The translations under genes and the position numbers were made by a program. Positions 26,714-35,519 of a DNA stretch of 64,000 bases are shown one piece after another. The number at the start of each line of letters is the position of its first letter. Position 1 is the stretch's first letter. Source of the DNA: JADJVL01 sp046331545. Lineage in GTDB: Bacteria > Acidobacteriota > Holophagae > Holophagales > Holophagaceae. Under the pieces are notes generated by a model. It was not told where the DNA came from. It saw only the letters and a list, made by a program, of their open reading frames with translations, and did not search any database. The stretch covers positions 744,001-808,000 of the forward strand of contig JAXLQR010000002.1 of assembly GCA_046331545.1 (NCBI GenBank). Reading direction: 5' to 3'.

Positions 26714-27187
26714 ATGGCCAAGGCACGCATCCGGCTCTCCCGCGGCAAGACCGAAGTGCGCGACAGCCCCGTCCACGGCAAGGGCGTCTTCGCGAGGAAG
26801 CCCATCGCCGAGGGCGAATGGCTGCTGGAGTACCGGGGCGAGCTGATCACCTCCCGGGAGGCGGACCGCCGGATGCCCGAGGACCCCGAGGACCCCAGCC
26901 ACACGTTCTATTTCTCGCTCGACCACCGCTACGTCATCGACGCCAACCACGGCGGCAACGCGGCGCGCTACGTGAACCACAGCTGCGACGGCAACTGCGA
27001 GACCGAGGTGGTCGGACGCCAGGTCTTCATCCGCGCCATCCGCCCCATCACCCCGGGCGAGGAACTGGCCTACGATTACCACCTGCAGTACGACGGCCGG
27101 CACACCGCCGCGGTCAAGCGCCGTTTCGCCTGCCGCTGCGGCGCCCCGAAGTGCCGGGGCACCATGCTGGCGAAGAAGGGCCGCTGA
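26714..27187 (+). CDS. SET-domain protein-lysine methyltransferase
   Basis: The 157-residue protein is almost only a SET domain. Conserved elements are visible in order: SPVHGKGVFARKPIAEGEWL near the start, RYVNHSCDGNCETEVV (AdoMet-binding NHS motif, about residues 90-105), and GEELAYDYHLQYDG with the catalytic Tyr. A cysteine-rich post-SET segment (CRCGAPKCRG) suggests zinc binding with the Cys of NHSC. It starts 1 bp after the rimM stop, so it is in the S16 operon. A ribosomal protein or other translation factor is an attractive but unproven substrate. Confidence 0.9.
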   Translation: MAKARIRLSRGKTEVRDSPVHGKGVFARKPIAEGEWLLEYRGELITSREADRRMPEDPEDPSHTFYFSLDHRYVIDANHGGNAARYVNHSCDGNCETEVVGRQVFIRAIRPITPGEELAYDYHLQYDGRHTAAVKRRFACRCGAPKCRGTMLAKKGR

Positions 27188-27196
27188 GGCCGGGAC

Positions 27197-29002
27197 TCAG
27201 CGCAGGTCCAGCTCGAAGGGGAGCCGGGCGTAGGCGTGCAGGGGATCGTTGCAGGCGGCCAGGGCCTGGAGGGCCCGTTCGGCCTCCTTCCGCAGCCGTC
27301 CGGCCGGTCCGGCCAGGCGGGCGTCGGCCTGGCGGTGCCCCTCGCCGCCCAGGGACTCCAGGAGCTTCTGGAAGGGCGGCTTGGGGGCCGCCGGGAGGTC
27401 CATGCGGTAGTTGCCCTCGATGCCCGCCTTCTTCGCGGCGAAGCGCACCGCCTCCGCCAGCCCGCCCAGCTCGTCCACCAGGCCCAGCTTCTGGCCCTCC
27501 GCGCCGCTCCAGACCCGGCCCTGGGCGATCTCGTGGACACGCTCCTTCGGCAGCTTGCGGGCCTCGCTGACCTTGGCGAGGAACTGGTCGTAGATGCCGT
27601 CCACGATGGCCTGGATGCGGGCCAGCTCGGCTTCGGTCTTGGGGCGGCTGAGGGTGCTGGGATTGGCCATGGCGGCGGTCTTCACTTCGTCGAAGGTGAC
27701 GCCGAAGTCCGCGGCCAGCTTCTGCACGTTGGGCAGGAGGCCGAAGACGCCGATGCTGCCGGTGATGGTGGTGGGCTCGGCGAAGATGCGGTCGCCGTAG
27801 GCGCTGATCCAGTAGCCGCCGGACGCGGCGAGGTGGCCCATGCTCACCACCACGGGCTTGGCCTTCTTCGCCAGGATGACCTCCCTCTGGATGAGCTCGC
27901 TGGCGGTGGCGCTGCCGCCGGGGCTGTTCACCCGCAGCACGATGGCCTTCACGTCCTTGTCGAGGCGCAGCTTCCGGAGCTCCCGGCCGAGCTTGTCACC
28001 GCCCACCTGGCCGGGCTTGCCGTCCCCGTCCACGATCTCGCCCTCGGCGTAGACCACCGCGATCCGCTGCTTCCCCTTCGCCGGGGCGGGGCCCGCGATC
28101 TTCGTGGCGTAGGTCTCCAGGTCCACCTGGGGGAAGTCGCGGTCCCCGGGCTTCTTGCCGGAGAGGTCCTTCAGTTCGTCGAGCACCGTGTCGGGGGTGG
28201 CCTGGGCGTCGGCGAAGCCGGCCTTCACCGCCTCGGGGCCCACGAGAATGCCCATCGCGTCCGCGGCCTTCTGGATCTCGTCGGCGCTGCGGCGGCGGTC
28301 CCGGCCGACCGTGTCCTTCCATTCGGTCCAGAGGTCGTCCAGCAGCTTCTGGATCTGTTCCCGGTTCTCGGGGCTCATGCGGTCGAGGACGAAGGGCTCC
28401 ACGGCGGACTTGTACTTGCCCACCCGCGTGACCTGGACCTGCACGCCGTACTTCTCGAAGGCCTTCCCGAAGAACATCGGCTCGGAGGCGAAGCCCGAGA
28501 CGTCCACGGCGCCCATGGGATGCACGTAGACCTTCCCGGCGCCCGCGGCGAGGTAGTAGCTCTTCTTGTCCCAGTTCAGGTTGTAGGCCAGCACGGGCTT
28601 GCCGCTGTCCTTCTTGAAGCGCTGGATGGCCTCCCGGAGCTCCCGCAGCGCCGCGGGGCCGCTGCCGTAGCCCACCGGGCTGATGTTGCCGGTGAGGTAG
28701 AGGGCGGCGATCTTCGGATCCTTCGCGGCCCGGTCCAGGGCGTCGGTCAGGGACGCCAGGGGCACGCCGCCGTCCTCCTTCCCGCTGAGGGCCCGGGAGA
28801 AGACCTCGCCGGGGCTGCTGTCGGCGGGGCCGTCGGGGATGTTGGTGCCCAGGTCGAAGACGAGGATGGCCTTGGCGGGCACCGAGGCCTGCCCGGAGGC
28901 GCCGGCGGCCGCCACCATCACGAAGAGCAGCCCCGCCGCGGCGCCGCCCACGAGGAGCAGGGCCAGGAGGGAGGCGAAGAAGGTCTTGAGGAAATCTCGC
29001 AT
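27197..29002 (-). CDS. sppA: Signal peptide peptidase SppA, long (67K) type
   Basis: The 601-residue inner-membrane protease has an N-terminal transmembrane helix (about 8-32) and two tandem S49 peptidase domains. The catalytic Lys is likely in GKYKSAVEPFVL of the first domain, and the Ser in MGHLAASGGYWISAYGDRI of the second, matching the Lys/Ser dyad of the E. coli enzyme. It degrades signal peptides left in the membrane. It overlaps nothing; the flavin reductase gene lies 15 bp upstream on the same strand. Confidence 0.95.
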   Translation of the reverse strand: MRDFLKTFFASLLALLLVGGAAAGLLFVMVAAAGASGQASVPAKAILVFDLGTNIPDGPADSSPGEVFSRALSGKEDGGVPLASLTDALDRAAKDPKIAALYLTGNISPVGYGSGPAALRELREAIQRFKKDSGKPVLAYNLNWDKKSYYLAAGAGKVYVHPMGAVDVSGFASEPMFFGKAFEKYGVQVQVTRVGKYKSAVEPFVLDRMSPENREQIQKLLDDLWTEWKDTVGRDRRRSADEIQKAADAMGILVGPEAVKAGFADAQATPDTVLDELKDLSGKKPGDRDFPQVDLETYATKIAGPAPAKGKQRIAVVYAEGEIVDGDGKPGQVGGDKLGRELRKLRLDKDVKAIVLRVNSPGGSATASELIQREVILAKKAKPVVVSMGHLAASGGYWISAYGDRIFAEPTTITGSIGVFGLLPNVQKLAADFGVTFDEVKTAAMANPSTLSRPKTEAELARIQAIVDGIYDQFLAKVSEARKLPKERVHEIAQGRVWSGAEGQKLGLVDELGGLAEAVRFAAKKAGIEGNYRMDLPAAPKPPFQKLLESLGGEGHRQADARLAGPAGRLRKEAERALQALAACNDPLHAYARLPFELDLR

Positions 29003-29017
29003 GGGTGGGTCCGGCGT

Positions 29018-29563
29018 TCAGGGCCGCAGCTTGCGGGCGGTGTCGAGGAAGGCGTCGAGGGTGCGTCCGAGGGTGGTCACGGTCCGGGGATCCGTGGGCG
29101 CGCCCTCCGCGTCCAGGTTCTGGTCGGCATGGGGCACGTTCACGCTGCCCGGGTGGACGAAGGCTCCCATGTTCGCCAGGGTGGCGCGCCAGGAGAGCAT
29201 GGCCCGGGCCCCGCCGAAGGCCCCGGGGCTGGCGCTGCACAGGAGCACCGGCAGCCCGCTCCAGGGGCTGGCGTCCAGGGTGGAGAGCCAGTCCACGGCG
29301 TTCTTGAGGTGGCCGGGGATGCCGGCGTTGTACTCCGGGCTCACGATGATCAGGGCCTGACCCGCCAGCAGGGCGGCCTGGAGTTCCAGGGCCTCCTTCG
29401 GCGGCTCCGGCAGGTCCCCGTCGTAGAGGGGCAGACGGAGGGCGTCTCCCGCGAAGGCGGCCACGGTGTGCCCCCGCCCCTCCAGCAGCCGGGCCAGGTG
29501 CCCCAGGAGGCGGGTGTTGAGCGAGGCCTTCCGCAGGGACCCGCCGAGCAGCACCAGTCGCAT
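29018..29563 (-). CDS. NADPH-dependent FMN reductase family protein
   Basis: The 181-residue flavodoxin-fold protein has the phosphate-binding loop GSLRKASLNTRLLGHL at the N-terminus and the flavin-contacting segment SPEYNAGIPGHLKNAVDWL near residue 95. The family includes chromate, azo-dye and quinone reductases; the physiological substrate here is unknown. It is upstream of sppA on the same strand and divergent from the bacilliredoxin gene, so the pair could share redox-responsive control. Confidence 0.9.
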   Translation of the reverse strand: MRLVLLGGSLRKASLNTRLLGHLARLLEGRGHTVAAFAGDALRLPLYDGDLPEPPKEALELQAALLAGQALIIVSPEYNAGIPGHLKNAVDWLSTLDASPWSGLPVLLCSASPGAFGGARAMLSWRATLANMGAFVHPGSVNVPHADQNLDAEGAPTDPRTVTTLGRTLDAFLDTARKLRP

Positions 29564-29670
29564 GAAGCCTCCGAATCCCCCAGTCTGCCAGGGTCCGGGC
29601 TAGACTGAAGCAGGCGGTGCGCCCGGCGTGGCGGGCCGCCCGCGGCAACCCCAGCCTTCCGAGGATCCGA

Positions 29671-30099
29671 ATGGCCAACTACCCCGAACACATGGTCGCT
29701 CCCATGCGCGAGGAGCTCGTGCAGGCGGGCTTCACCCAGCTCCTGACGCCGGAGGAGGCCCAGGCCGCCCTCCAGGCGCCGGGCACCACCCTCCTGGTGG
29801 TGAACAGCGTCTGCGGCTGCGCCGCCGCCGGGGCGCGCCCGGGCGTCATCGAGGCGCTGCAGCGCCACGGCCTGAAGTTCGACCGCCTGGTGACCGTCTT
29901 CGCCGGCATGGAGACCGAGGCCACCCGCGCGGCGCGGGAGTTCTTCGAGGGGGCCCAGCCCACCTCGCCCCAGGCCGCCATCCTCAAGGACGGCCAGCTC
30001 CTCCACCTCATGCAGCGCAGCGACTTCCTCGGGCGCGGTCCCGGGGAGATCGCCGCCTCCCTCGCCGGCGCCTACCAGCAGACCCTCCAGACGGCCTGA
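29671..30099 (+). CDS. Bacilliredoxin, BrxA/BrxB (YphP/YqiW) family
   Basis: The 142-residue thioredoxin-fold protein has the family's CxC-type active site in NSVCGCAAAGARPG (about residues 46-59). In Firmicutes these proteins remove bacillithiol from proteins; the thiol partner in this organism is not known. The start MANYPEHM is the family's usual N-terminus, so ATG 29671 is preferred over longer frames. Its stop overlaps the next start (TGATG). Confidence 0.9.
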   Translation: MANYPEHMVAPMREELVQAGFTQLLTPEEAQAALQAPGTTLLVVNSVCGCAAAGARPGVIEALQRHGLKFDRLVTVFAGMETEATRAAREFFEGAQPTSPQAAILKDGQLLHLMQRSDFLGRGPGEIAASLAGAYQQTLQTA

Positions 30100-31517
30100 T
30101 GGGGCGGCCGGGCCTCCGCTCCGCGGCGCTCGCCCTGGCCCTCGCGGGCGGGGCGTCCCGCGGCCTGCGCGGCCAGGAGTCCCCGGCGCCCGCCTTCGCC
30201 TCCGGCCTCGAGCCCCCCGTCTCGCAGATCACCCTGCCGGTGCGGGTGGACATCGCCGCCGTGCTCCAGTCCCTGGAGGGGAGCATTCCCCGGACGCCCC
30301 CGGGCGTCCAGACCTGGACCCCCTTCCCCGAGCGACCGGACTACGCCTACCGCTTCAACCTCTACCGGGACGCGATCCAGGCCCGGGCCGAAGGGGACCG
30401 CATCGTCGTGCGGACCCTGGCCCACTACTGGCTCCAGGTGGGGGCGCGGGTCTTCGGGCCCTTCGTGAAGACCCTCGCGTCCTGTGGCGTGGGCAAGGAG
30501 GGCCACCGCTCGGTGATCCTGGGCGCCGAGGGGGAGGTCTTCCTCACGCCGGGCTGGCGCCTCGCGGTGCGGGCGAAGCCCCTGGATCCCCTTCCGGTGA
30601 GCCGCTGCGGGATGACCTTCCTCGACCTGGACGTGACGGGCCCGGTGATGGACGGCATGAAGAACGCGCTCCTGGCCGCCGCGAAGGACGCGGAGACCCA
30701 GCTCCGGGAGTCCACCTACGTGCGGACCCGGGCCAAGGAGGCCTGGGAGCTCGCCCAGCGGCCCCTGCCGGTCTCCGCGGGAGTCTGGCTGCTGCTCCGG
30801 CCGGAACGCATCCGGCTCGGCCGGGCCAAGGCGGACCCGGCCAGCGACGGGAGGATCCTGCTCCTCACCCCCGAGATCCAGGCCCGGCCCCTGCTCGTCC
30901 TCGGGGAGGCCGCGCCCCTCCCGGCGGTGCCCCTGCCCGCCCTGGACCCGTCGGAACCCGCGGGCAGCGGCGCCCACGTCGCCCTCGAATCCGACCTGCC
31001 CTTCCGCCAGGCCTCGGAACAGCTCGCCCGCCAGATGGCCGGCCGGAGGTTCGACACCGAGCAGGGCAGCTTCGAGGTCACCGCCGTCGCCGTGCGGGGG
31101 GGCGACGGCAAGGCGGTGATCGACGTGGACCTGAAGGGCCGCGCCAACGGCAGGGTGAGCCTGGCGGGTCGTCCGGTCTACGACGCGGCCCTGGGCACGG
31201 TCCGGGTGGAGGACCTGGACTACACCTTCGAGAGCCGGAGCTGGATCGAGCGCACCGCCGAGTGGCTCTTCCGCTCCAGCCTGCGGAGGCTGCTGCAGGA
31301 GCGCGCCAACCTCTTCCTCGACCAGAGCTTCCGCGGCCTGAAGGACCAGCTCACCCTGGCCCTGAACCGCCCGCTCGCGGCCGGCATCCAGCTCCGCGGC
31401 ACCGTCACCGAGCTCCACCTGGGCCAGGTGAGGGTGCTGGAGGACCGGTTCAGGGTGGACGCCTTCCTGGACGGCCAGTTGAGCCTGGAGGTCAGCGGGC
31501 TGCCGCCGGGAAGGTAG
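30099..31517 (+). CDS. DUF4403 family exported protein
   Basis: The 472-residue protein has a signal peptide (to about residue 25) and belongs by pattern to DUF4403: the opening SQITLPVRVDIAAVLQSLEG, a central repeat of beta-rich lobes, and the C-terminal helix WIERTAEWLFRSSLRRLLQE. The fold resembles lipid-binding tubular domains, so an envelope lipid role is plausible but unproven. It starts on the last base of the bacilliredoxin stop codon, hence translational coupling. Confidence 0.8.
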   Translation: MGRPGLRSAALALALAGGASRGLRGQESPAPAFASGLEPPVSQITLPVRVDIAAVLQSLEGSIPRTPPGVQTWTPFPERPDYAYRFNLYRDAIQARAEGDRIVVRTLAHYWLQVGARVFGPFVKTLASCGVGKEGHRSVILGAEGEVFLTPGWRLAVRAKPLDPLPVSRCGMTFLDLDVTGPVMDGMKNALLAAAKDAETQLRESTYVRTRAKEAWELAQRPLPVSAGVWLLLRPERIRLGRAKADPASDGRILLLTPEIQARPLLVLGEAAPLPAVPLPALDPSEPAGSGAHVALESDLPFRQASEQLARQMAGRRFDTEQGSFEVTAVAVRGGDGKAVIDVDLKGRANGRVSLAGRPVYDAALGTVRVEDLDYTFESRSWIERTAEWLFRSSLRRLLQERANLFLDQSFRGLKDQLTLALNRPLAAGIQLRGTVTELHLGQVRVLEDRFRVDAFLDGQLSLEVSGLPPGR

Positions 31518-31746
31518 GCCCGGACGCCGGGGCCCCGGGACTAAGCCAGGGGCGGACAGGGCCGTAGCGAAGCCGTCAGTCTCCCCGGCCTTTGAGATCC
31601 CGCCCAGTTCCCTCCCGCTCCGGCTCCACGGCGACCCGTGGACGGGCGGCCGCGTGGATCCCGAAGCCCCTTCCCGACGCCGCCCTGGAACCCGGGCGGC
31701 CCAGACCGCGCCCCCCTGCGGGCGCCTCCCCCTGTTCGGAGGAATC

Positions 31747-32334
31747 ATGAAGACCCTTTCCCGCCTCGTCCTCGGCGCGCTCCTGCTCGGCGGCGCCGGC
31801 CTCAGCGCCCAGGAGGTCCGCTTCGGGCTGCAGGCCAGCGGCAACGCGCCCCTCGGCGACCTGAAGGACGCCGTCGACAGCAAGCCGGGCCTCGGCGTCG
31901 GCGCGCACCTCACCTGGAACCTCGGCGGCGGCCACGTGGTCCGCCCCCGGATGGACTACCTGTTCTTCCCCGAGAACAGCGCCTATGCCGCGGCCGACTA
32001 CGGCGTGAGCGCCAGCGGCAAGTACAAGGTGGCCGACCTCTCCGGCGGCGTGGACTACCTCTACTTCCTCGAGGGGAAGGACGAGGGCTTCTACCTCACC
32101 GCCGGCCTGTCGGTGAACCGCTGGAAGGTGGACTACGACTACACGGTGAGGATCGGCAACGTCACGTCGTCGGCCTCCGCCAGCGACACCACCACCAAGG
32201 GCGGCTTCGCCGTCGGCGCGGGCTGGAACTTCAACCGCTCCTTCGGCGCGGAAGTCCGCTACACCTCCACGAAGTTCGGCAAGGGCGACGGGAGCGCCAA
32301 CGCCGTGCAGGTGGGCCTGACCTTCCGGTTCTGA
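31747..32334 (+). CDS. Small outer-membrane beta-barrel protein
   Basis: The 195-residue protein has a signal peptide cleaved after LSAQ. Alternating beta-strand sequence rich in Tyr, Gly and Phe (HVVRPRMDYLFF, VADLSGGVDYLYF, VQVGLTFRF) follows. The terminal aromatic residue F is typical of OmpA/OmpW-type barrels recognised by BamA. GGAGG precedes the ATG. About 230 bp separate it from DUF4403, and a bidirectional terminator follows. The function is unknown. Confidence 0.8.
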   Translation: MKTLSRLVLGALLLGGAGLSAQEVRFGLQASGNAPLGDLKDAVDSKPGLGVGAHLTWNLGGGHVVRPRMDYLFFPENSAYAAADYGVSASGKYKVADLSGGVDYLYFLEGKDEGFYLTAGLSVNRWKVDYDYTVRIGNVTSSASASDTTTKGGFAVGAGWNFNRSFGAEVRYTSTKFGKGDGSANAVQVGLTFRF

Positions 32335-32347
32335 TTTCCGGACGGCC

Positions 32348-32383
32348 AGGGAAAGGGCCCCGGTCCGCCGGGGCCCTTTCCTT
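32348..32383. terminator. Bidirectional rho-independent terminator
   Basis: AGGGAAAGGGCCCCGG and CCGGGGCCCTTTCCTT pair around a TCCG loop, giving 14 perfect base pairs plus weaker flanking ones. It lies between two convergent genes with stops at 32334 and 32389. Confidence 0.85.
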
Positions 32384-32388
32384 GCCGT

Positions 32389-34554
32389 TCAGAACCGGTA
32401 GAGGTATGAGGCCTTGAAGAACAGGCCGCGCTGCATCTCGAGGAGGCGCGACGAGGGCCGGTATTCACCATCCTCCCAGGCCTGCTTCCGGTAGAGCGAG
32501 CCGTAGCCCAGGTAGAGCACGGTGCCGGGGATGTAGGTGTAGGAGGCGAGGAAGTCCGTGAGCAGCTGCTTGCGGAAGGCGTTGTACTCCAGGATGGCGC
32601 GGAAGAAGAGGTCGCGGTCCACCTGGTAGACCAGGCGGCTGCGATAGATGTGGTAGTCGTAGACCTTCTCGCCGGATCCGCTGCGAAAGAAGTCCGCGTG
32701 GGACCAGGCGAGGGTCCAGGCGAGGTTCTCCGTGGGCTGGAGGGTGGCGGTGAGGGCCGCGGTGGAGCCGCGCCCCTGGAAGGGCTCGGCCACGTAGCGG
32801 ATCCCCTGCCCGCGCCAGTAGCTGCCCTGGAGGGTGAAGGACTTCGAGAACTGGTTGCGGGCCGAGAGGCTGACGCCGCTGGTGGAGAAGCGCCGCGCCA
32901 GGAAGACCTCGGTCGCGTCGTGGACCGCGACGGTGAGGGAGGCGTTGCCCCGGCTGACGCCGGTGAGGGAGATCCAGTGGTCCTCTTCCATCAGGCCGCT
33001 CTCGCGGTCCTTGAGGCCGCTGGCGCCGGCGGTGGCGTCCACCCGACGGAACCATCCGCCCGCGGGATAGAACTTGGGGGTGGCGCTCAGGAGGCCCTGG
33101 GCGATCCCCTGCCGGGTGAGGAATCCCGTGTCCGTGGTGAAGTCCTCCGACACCTCGTGGAGGGCGGCGTTGACCGCGAGGCGGCTCGTGTCGTGCAGGA
33201 GCTCCACCCCTGTGGCGTGCCCCGAGCGGGTCTCCCCGTCCGCGTGCTCCCGGGTGGAGGACCCGAAGGCGTGCCAACTCAGCATGTCCGAGGGTCCAAG
33301 GCGCAGCTGACCATCGGGCCCGTACACCCGGTTGCGGCGTCCATCCTGGTCGCGGGCGGTGACGAAGGCGCCCAGGTAGCCGTCCTCCCGCGTGGTGAGC
33401 TTGTAGCGCAGCACCGAGACCTGGGCGGACGGCGGGTCGGGGGTCCCGGGGGGCGCCTGGGGCGGGGTCGAGGGCGCGTCCACCGCCGCGAGCACGGCCA
33501 CGGTGTCGTCCGGCCTCAGCTTCCCGCTGAGTTTCGCGCCCCAGCGCGGATCCTGGATGGTGCGGGTGTGGACCACGGTCTGGAGGGGGCCGAAGGAGGT
33601 GCCCGCCACGTTGTAGCTCTCGCTCCCCTCCAGGAAGAAGGGCCGCTTCTCGGCGAAGAAGAGCCCGAACCGGAGGTTGGCGTCGATCTGTCCCGCGTCC
33701 GCCTCGACCTGGCTGAAGTCGGGGTTCACCGTGGCGTCGAGGATGAGGCTCGGCGTGATCCCGTACTTGGCCGTCAGGCTCCACTCCCGGGTGTCGGGCC
33801 GCTTCACCAGCCGGTCCTCCTCGCGGACACGGGTCTGGGCGTAGGTGAAGGCGGGCAGCAGCTCGAGGACGAGGGGCCGGTTCACGCCCTCGTACTCGAG
33901 GAAGGCCATCTGGGGCAGGAAGGCGTAGCCCCGGGCTGGATCGAGGTGCGGAAAGGAGCCGTGCTCCCCGCGCCGGGCGATGGTCCGCTCGAAGAAGACG
34001 GCCATCCGCACCACGTCCCCGTGGGTGTAGCGGATGCTCTTGAGGGGGATGCGGACCTCCACCGTGTAGCCCTGGTCGTCGATGCGGGCGGCGCTGTCCC
34101 ACACCAGGTCCACGCTGAAGTCCTCCTTGCCGCTGGCGAAGCGGCTGTCCCCCTGCACGCCCAGGGGATTCACGTAGAAGGCGTAGAGGCTCTGCTGGTC
34201 CCCGAAGGTGTCCAGGTTGATGCAGACGAAGTCGTCCTTCGCCATGTCGTCCCGCTTGGACATGGCCGCCTTGATCCTCGAGGGTTCCGGGTCGAGGCAG
34301 CGGAAGGCGAAGTACAGGTTGTCCGCGTCGTAGGCCATGGAGACCACCGTGCGCTCGGGCTGCCGCTTCCCGAACTCCGGGATGAAGGTCTCGAAGTCCG
34401 TGACGGTGGGGGCCTCCCGCCAGACGGCGTCCTCGAGGCGGCCATCGATCACCGGCGGCGTGGCGGTGCGGAGGGGGCGCAGGACCGGCCGCGGCTGCGA
34501 CGCCCCCGCCCCCAGGAGGAGGGGAAGCAGGAGGGCCGGGGCGGCAGGGAACAT
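32389..34554 (-). CDS. DUF5916 outer-membrane protein with N-terminal carbohydrate-binding-9-like domain
   Basis: From ATG 34554 the protein has about 721 residues with a signal peptide (PALLLPLLLGAGAS). Residues about 25-210 match the CBM9-like domain (TPPVIDGRLEDAVWREAPTV). The remaining 500 residues are a beta-barrel of DUF5916 type (PDFSQVEADAGQIDANLRFG; RPFFLEGSESYNV) and end in YLYRF, a barrel C-terminus. A GTG at 34593 would give a longer start without a better signal. The role is unknown. It is convergent with the small barrel gene and lies just downstream of ctaB on the same strand. Confidence 0.87.
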   Translation of the reverse strand: MFPAAPALLLPLLLGAGASQPRPVLRPLRTATPPVIDGRLEDAVWREAPTVTDFETFIPEFGKRQPERTVVSMAYDADNLYFAFRCLDPEPSRIKAAMSKRDDMAKDDFVCINLDTFGDQQSLYAFYVNPLGVQGDSRFASGKEDFSVDLVWDSAARIDDQGYTVEVRIPLKSIRYTHGDVVRMAVFFERTIARRGEHGSFPHLDPARGYAFLPQMAFLEYEGVNRPLVLELLPAFTYAQTRVREEDRLVKRPDTREWSLTAKYGITPSLILDATVNPDFSQVEADAGQIDANLRFGLFFAEKRPFFLEGSESYNVAGTSFGPLQTVVHTRTIQDPRWGAKLSGKLRPDDTVAVLAAVDAPSTPPQAPPGTPDPPSAQVSVLRYKLTTREDGYLGAFVTARDQDGRRNRVYGPDGQLRLGPSDMLSWHAFGSSTREHADGETRSGHATGVELLHDTSRLAVNAALHEVSEDFTTDTGFLTRQGIAQGLLSATPKFYPAGGWFRRVDATAGASGLKDRESGLMEEDHWISLTGVSRGNASLTVAVHDATEVFLARRFSTSGVSLSARNQFSKSFTLQGSYWRGQGIRYVAEPFQGRGSTAALTATLQPTENLAWTLAWSHADFFRSGSGEKVYDYHIYRSRLVYQVDRDLFFRAILEYNAFRKQLLTDFLASYTYIPGTVLYLGYGSLYRKQAWEDGEYRPSSRLLEMQRGLFFKASYLYRF

Positions 34555-34630
34555 ACCTCGCAATACTACATAAGCCGGCCCGGACCGCGCCACTCCCGTC
34601 TTTGCCGGGCCCTGTCCGCTCCCCCCGCGG

Positions 34631-35515
34631 CTATTTCACGTAGGCGTCGAGGATGACCGCGGCGGTCAGGGCCAGGGCGAACAGGTTGATGTTCAGGAAG
34701 GCCTTCCGGAAGCCCCGGGTCCCGACGTCCGCCCGCAGCAGGGGCAGGGCCGAGACGGGCAGCCAGAGCGCGCCGGCCAGGAGGATGGCCAGGGCCGGCG
34801 TGGCCTGCACCATGCGGAAGAGGGGCAGCAGCGCGCAGGCCGCGGCGGTGCCGCAGGTCCAGGTGAAGGTCAGCCGCGCCAGGGCCGGCTTGCCCACTGC
34901 CTGGACCAGGGTCGGGAACCCGGCGGCCTCGTAGCCTTCATGGTGGAGGGCCACCAGCAGCCAGAAGTGGGGCACCTGCCAGATGAAGAAGACGAAGGCC
35001 AGGGAAAGCGCGCCGGGATCGCGCAGGGCGCCCCCGGCCGCGCACCAGCCGATGGCCGGTGGCAGGGCGCCGATGAGGGCCCCCGGGATCACGGCGAAGG
35101 CGCTCACACGCTTCAGGGGCGTGTAGACGCCGTTGTACCAGAGCATGGCCAGGGCCCCGAGGAGGGCGGCCGCCAGCCCGTGGAGGGGGAGCAGCAGCAG
35201 GAAGCCCGCCGCGCCCAGGCCGAGGCCGATAGCCGTGGCCTGGACGGCGGTGAAGGTGCCCCGGGGGATGGGCCGGAAGCGGGTGCGCTCCATCTTCGCG
35301 TCGTGCTCCCGCTCCTGGACCTCGTTGAGGGCGCAGGAGCCCATGGCCATCAGGAGGATGCCCAGGAGGGTCGTGGCCAGGCCGAGGTCCACGCCGCGGC
35401 GGAAGGCGATGTAGCCCGCCGCCGCGGTGAAGGTGGAGGCGATGGAGATGCGGAACTTCGTCAGCTCGAGGAGGCTGGAGACCAGGCCGGGGGCGGGGAT
35501 GGCGGAGGCGGTCAC
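34631..35515 (-). CDS. ctaB: Protoheme IX farnesyltransferase (haem O synthase)
   Basis: The 294-residue UbiA-family enzyme makes haem O from haem B. The Asp-rich prenyl-binding motif is NEVQEREHDAKMERTR (about residues 64-79), with a second conserved region near VFFIWQVPHFWLLVALHHE. Eight or nine transmembrane helices are predicted by eye. It is the last gene of the act-cox operon, 4 bp after coxB, and would supply the haem precursor for the oxidase. ctaA (haem A synthase) is not in the window. Confidence 0.95.
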   Translation of the reverse strand: MTASAIPAPGLVSSLLELTKFRISIASTFTAAAGYIAFRRGVDLGLATTLLGILLMAMGSCALNEVQEREHDAKMERTRFRPIPRGTFTAVQATAIGLGLGAAGFLLLLPLHGLAAALLGALAMLWYNGVYTPLKRVSAFAVIPGALIGALPPAIGWCAAGGALRDPGALSLAFVFFIWQVPHFWLLVALHHEGYEAAGFPTLVQAVGKPALARLTFTWTCGTAAACALLPLFRMVQATPALAILLAGALWLPVSALPLLRADVGTRGFRKAFLNINLFALALTAAVILDAYVK

Positions 35516-35519
35516 CGGG

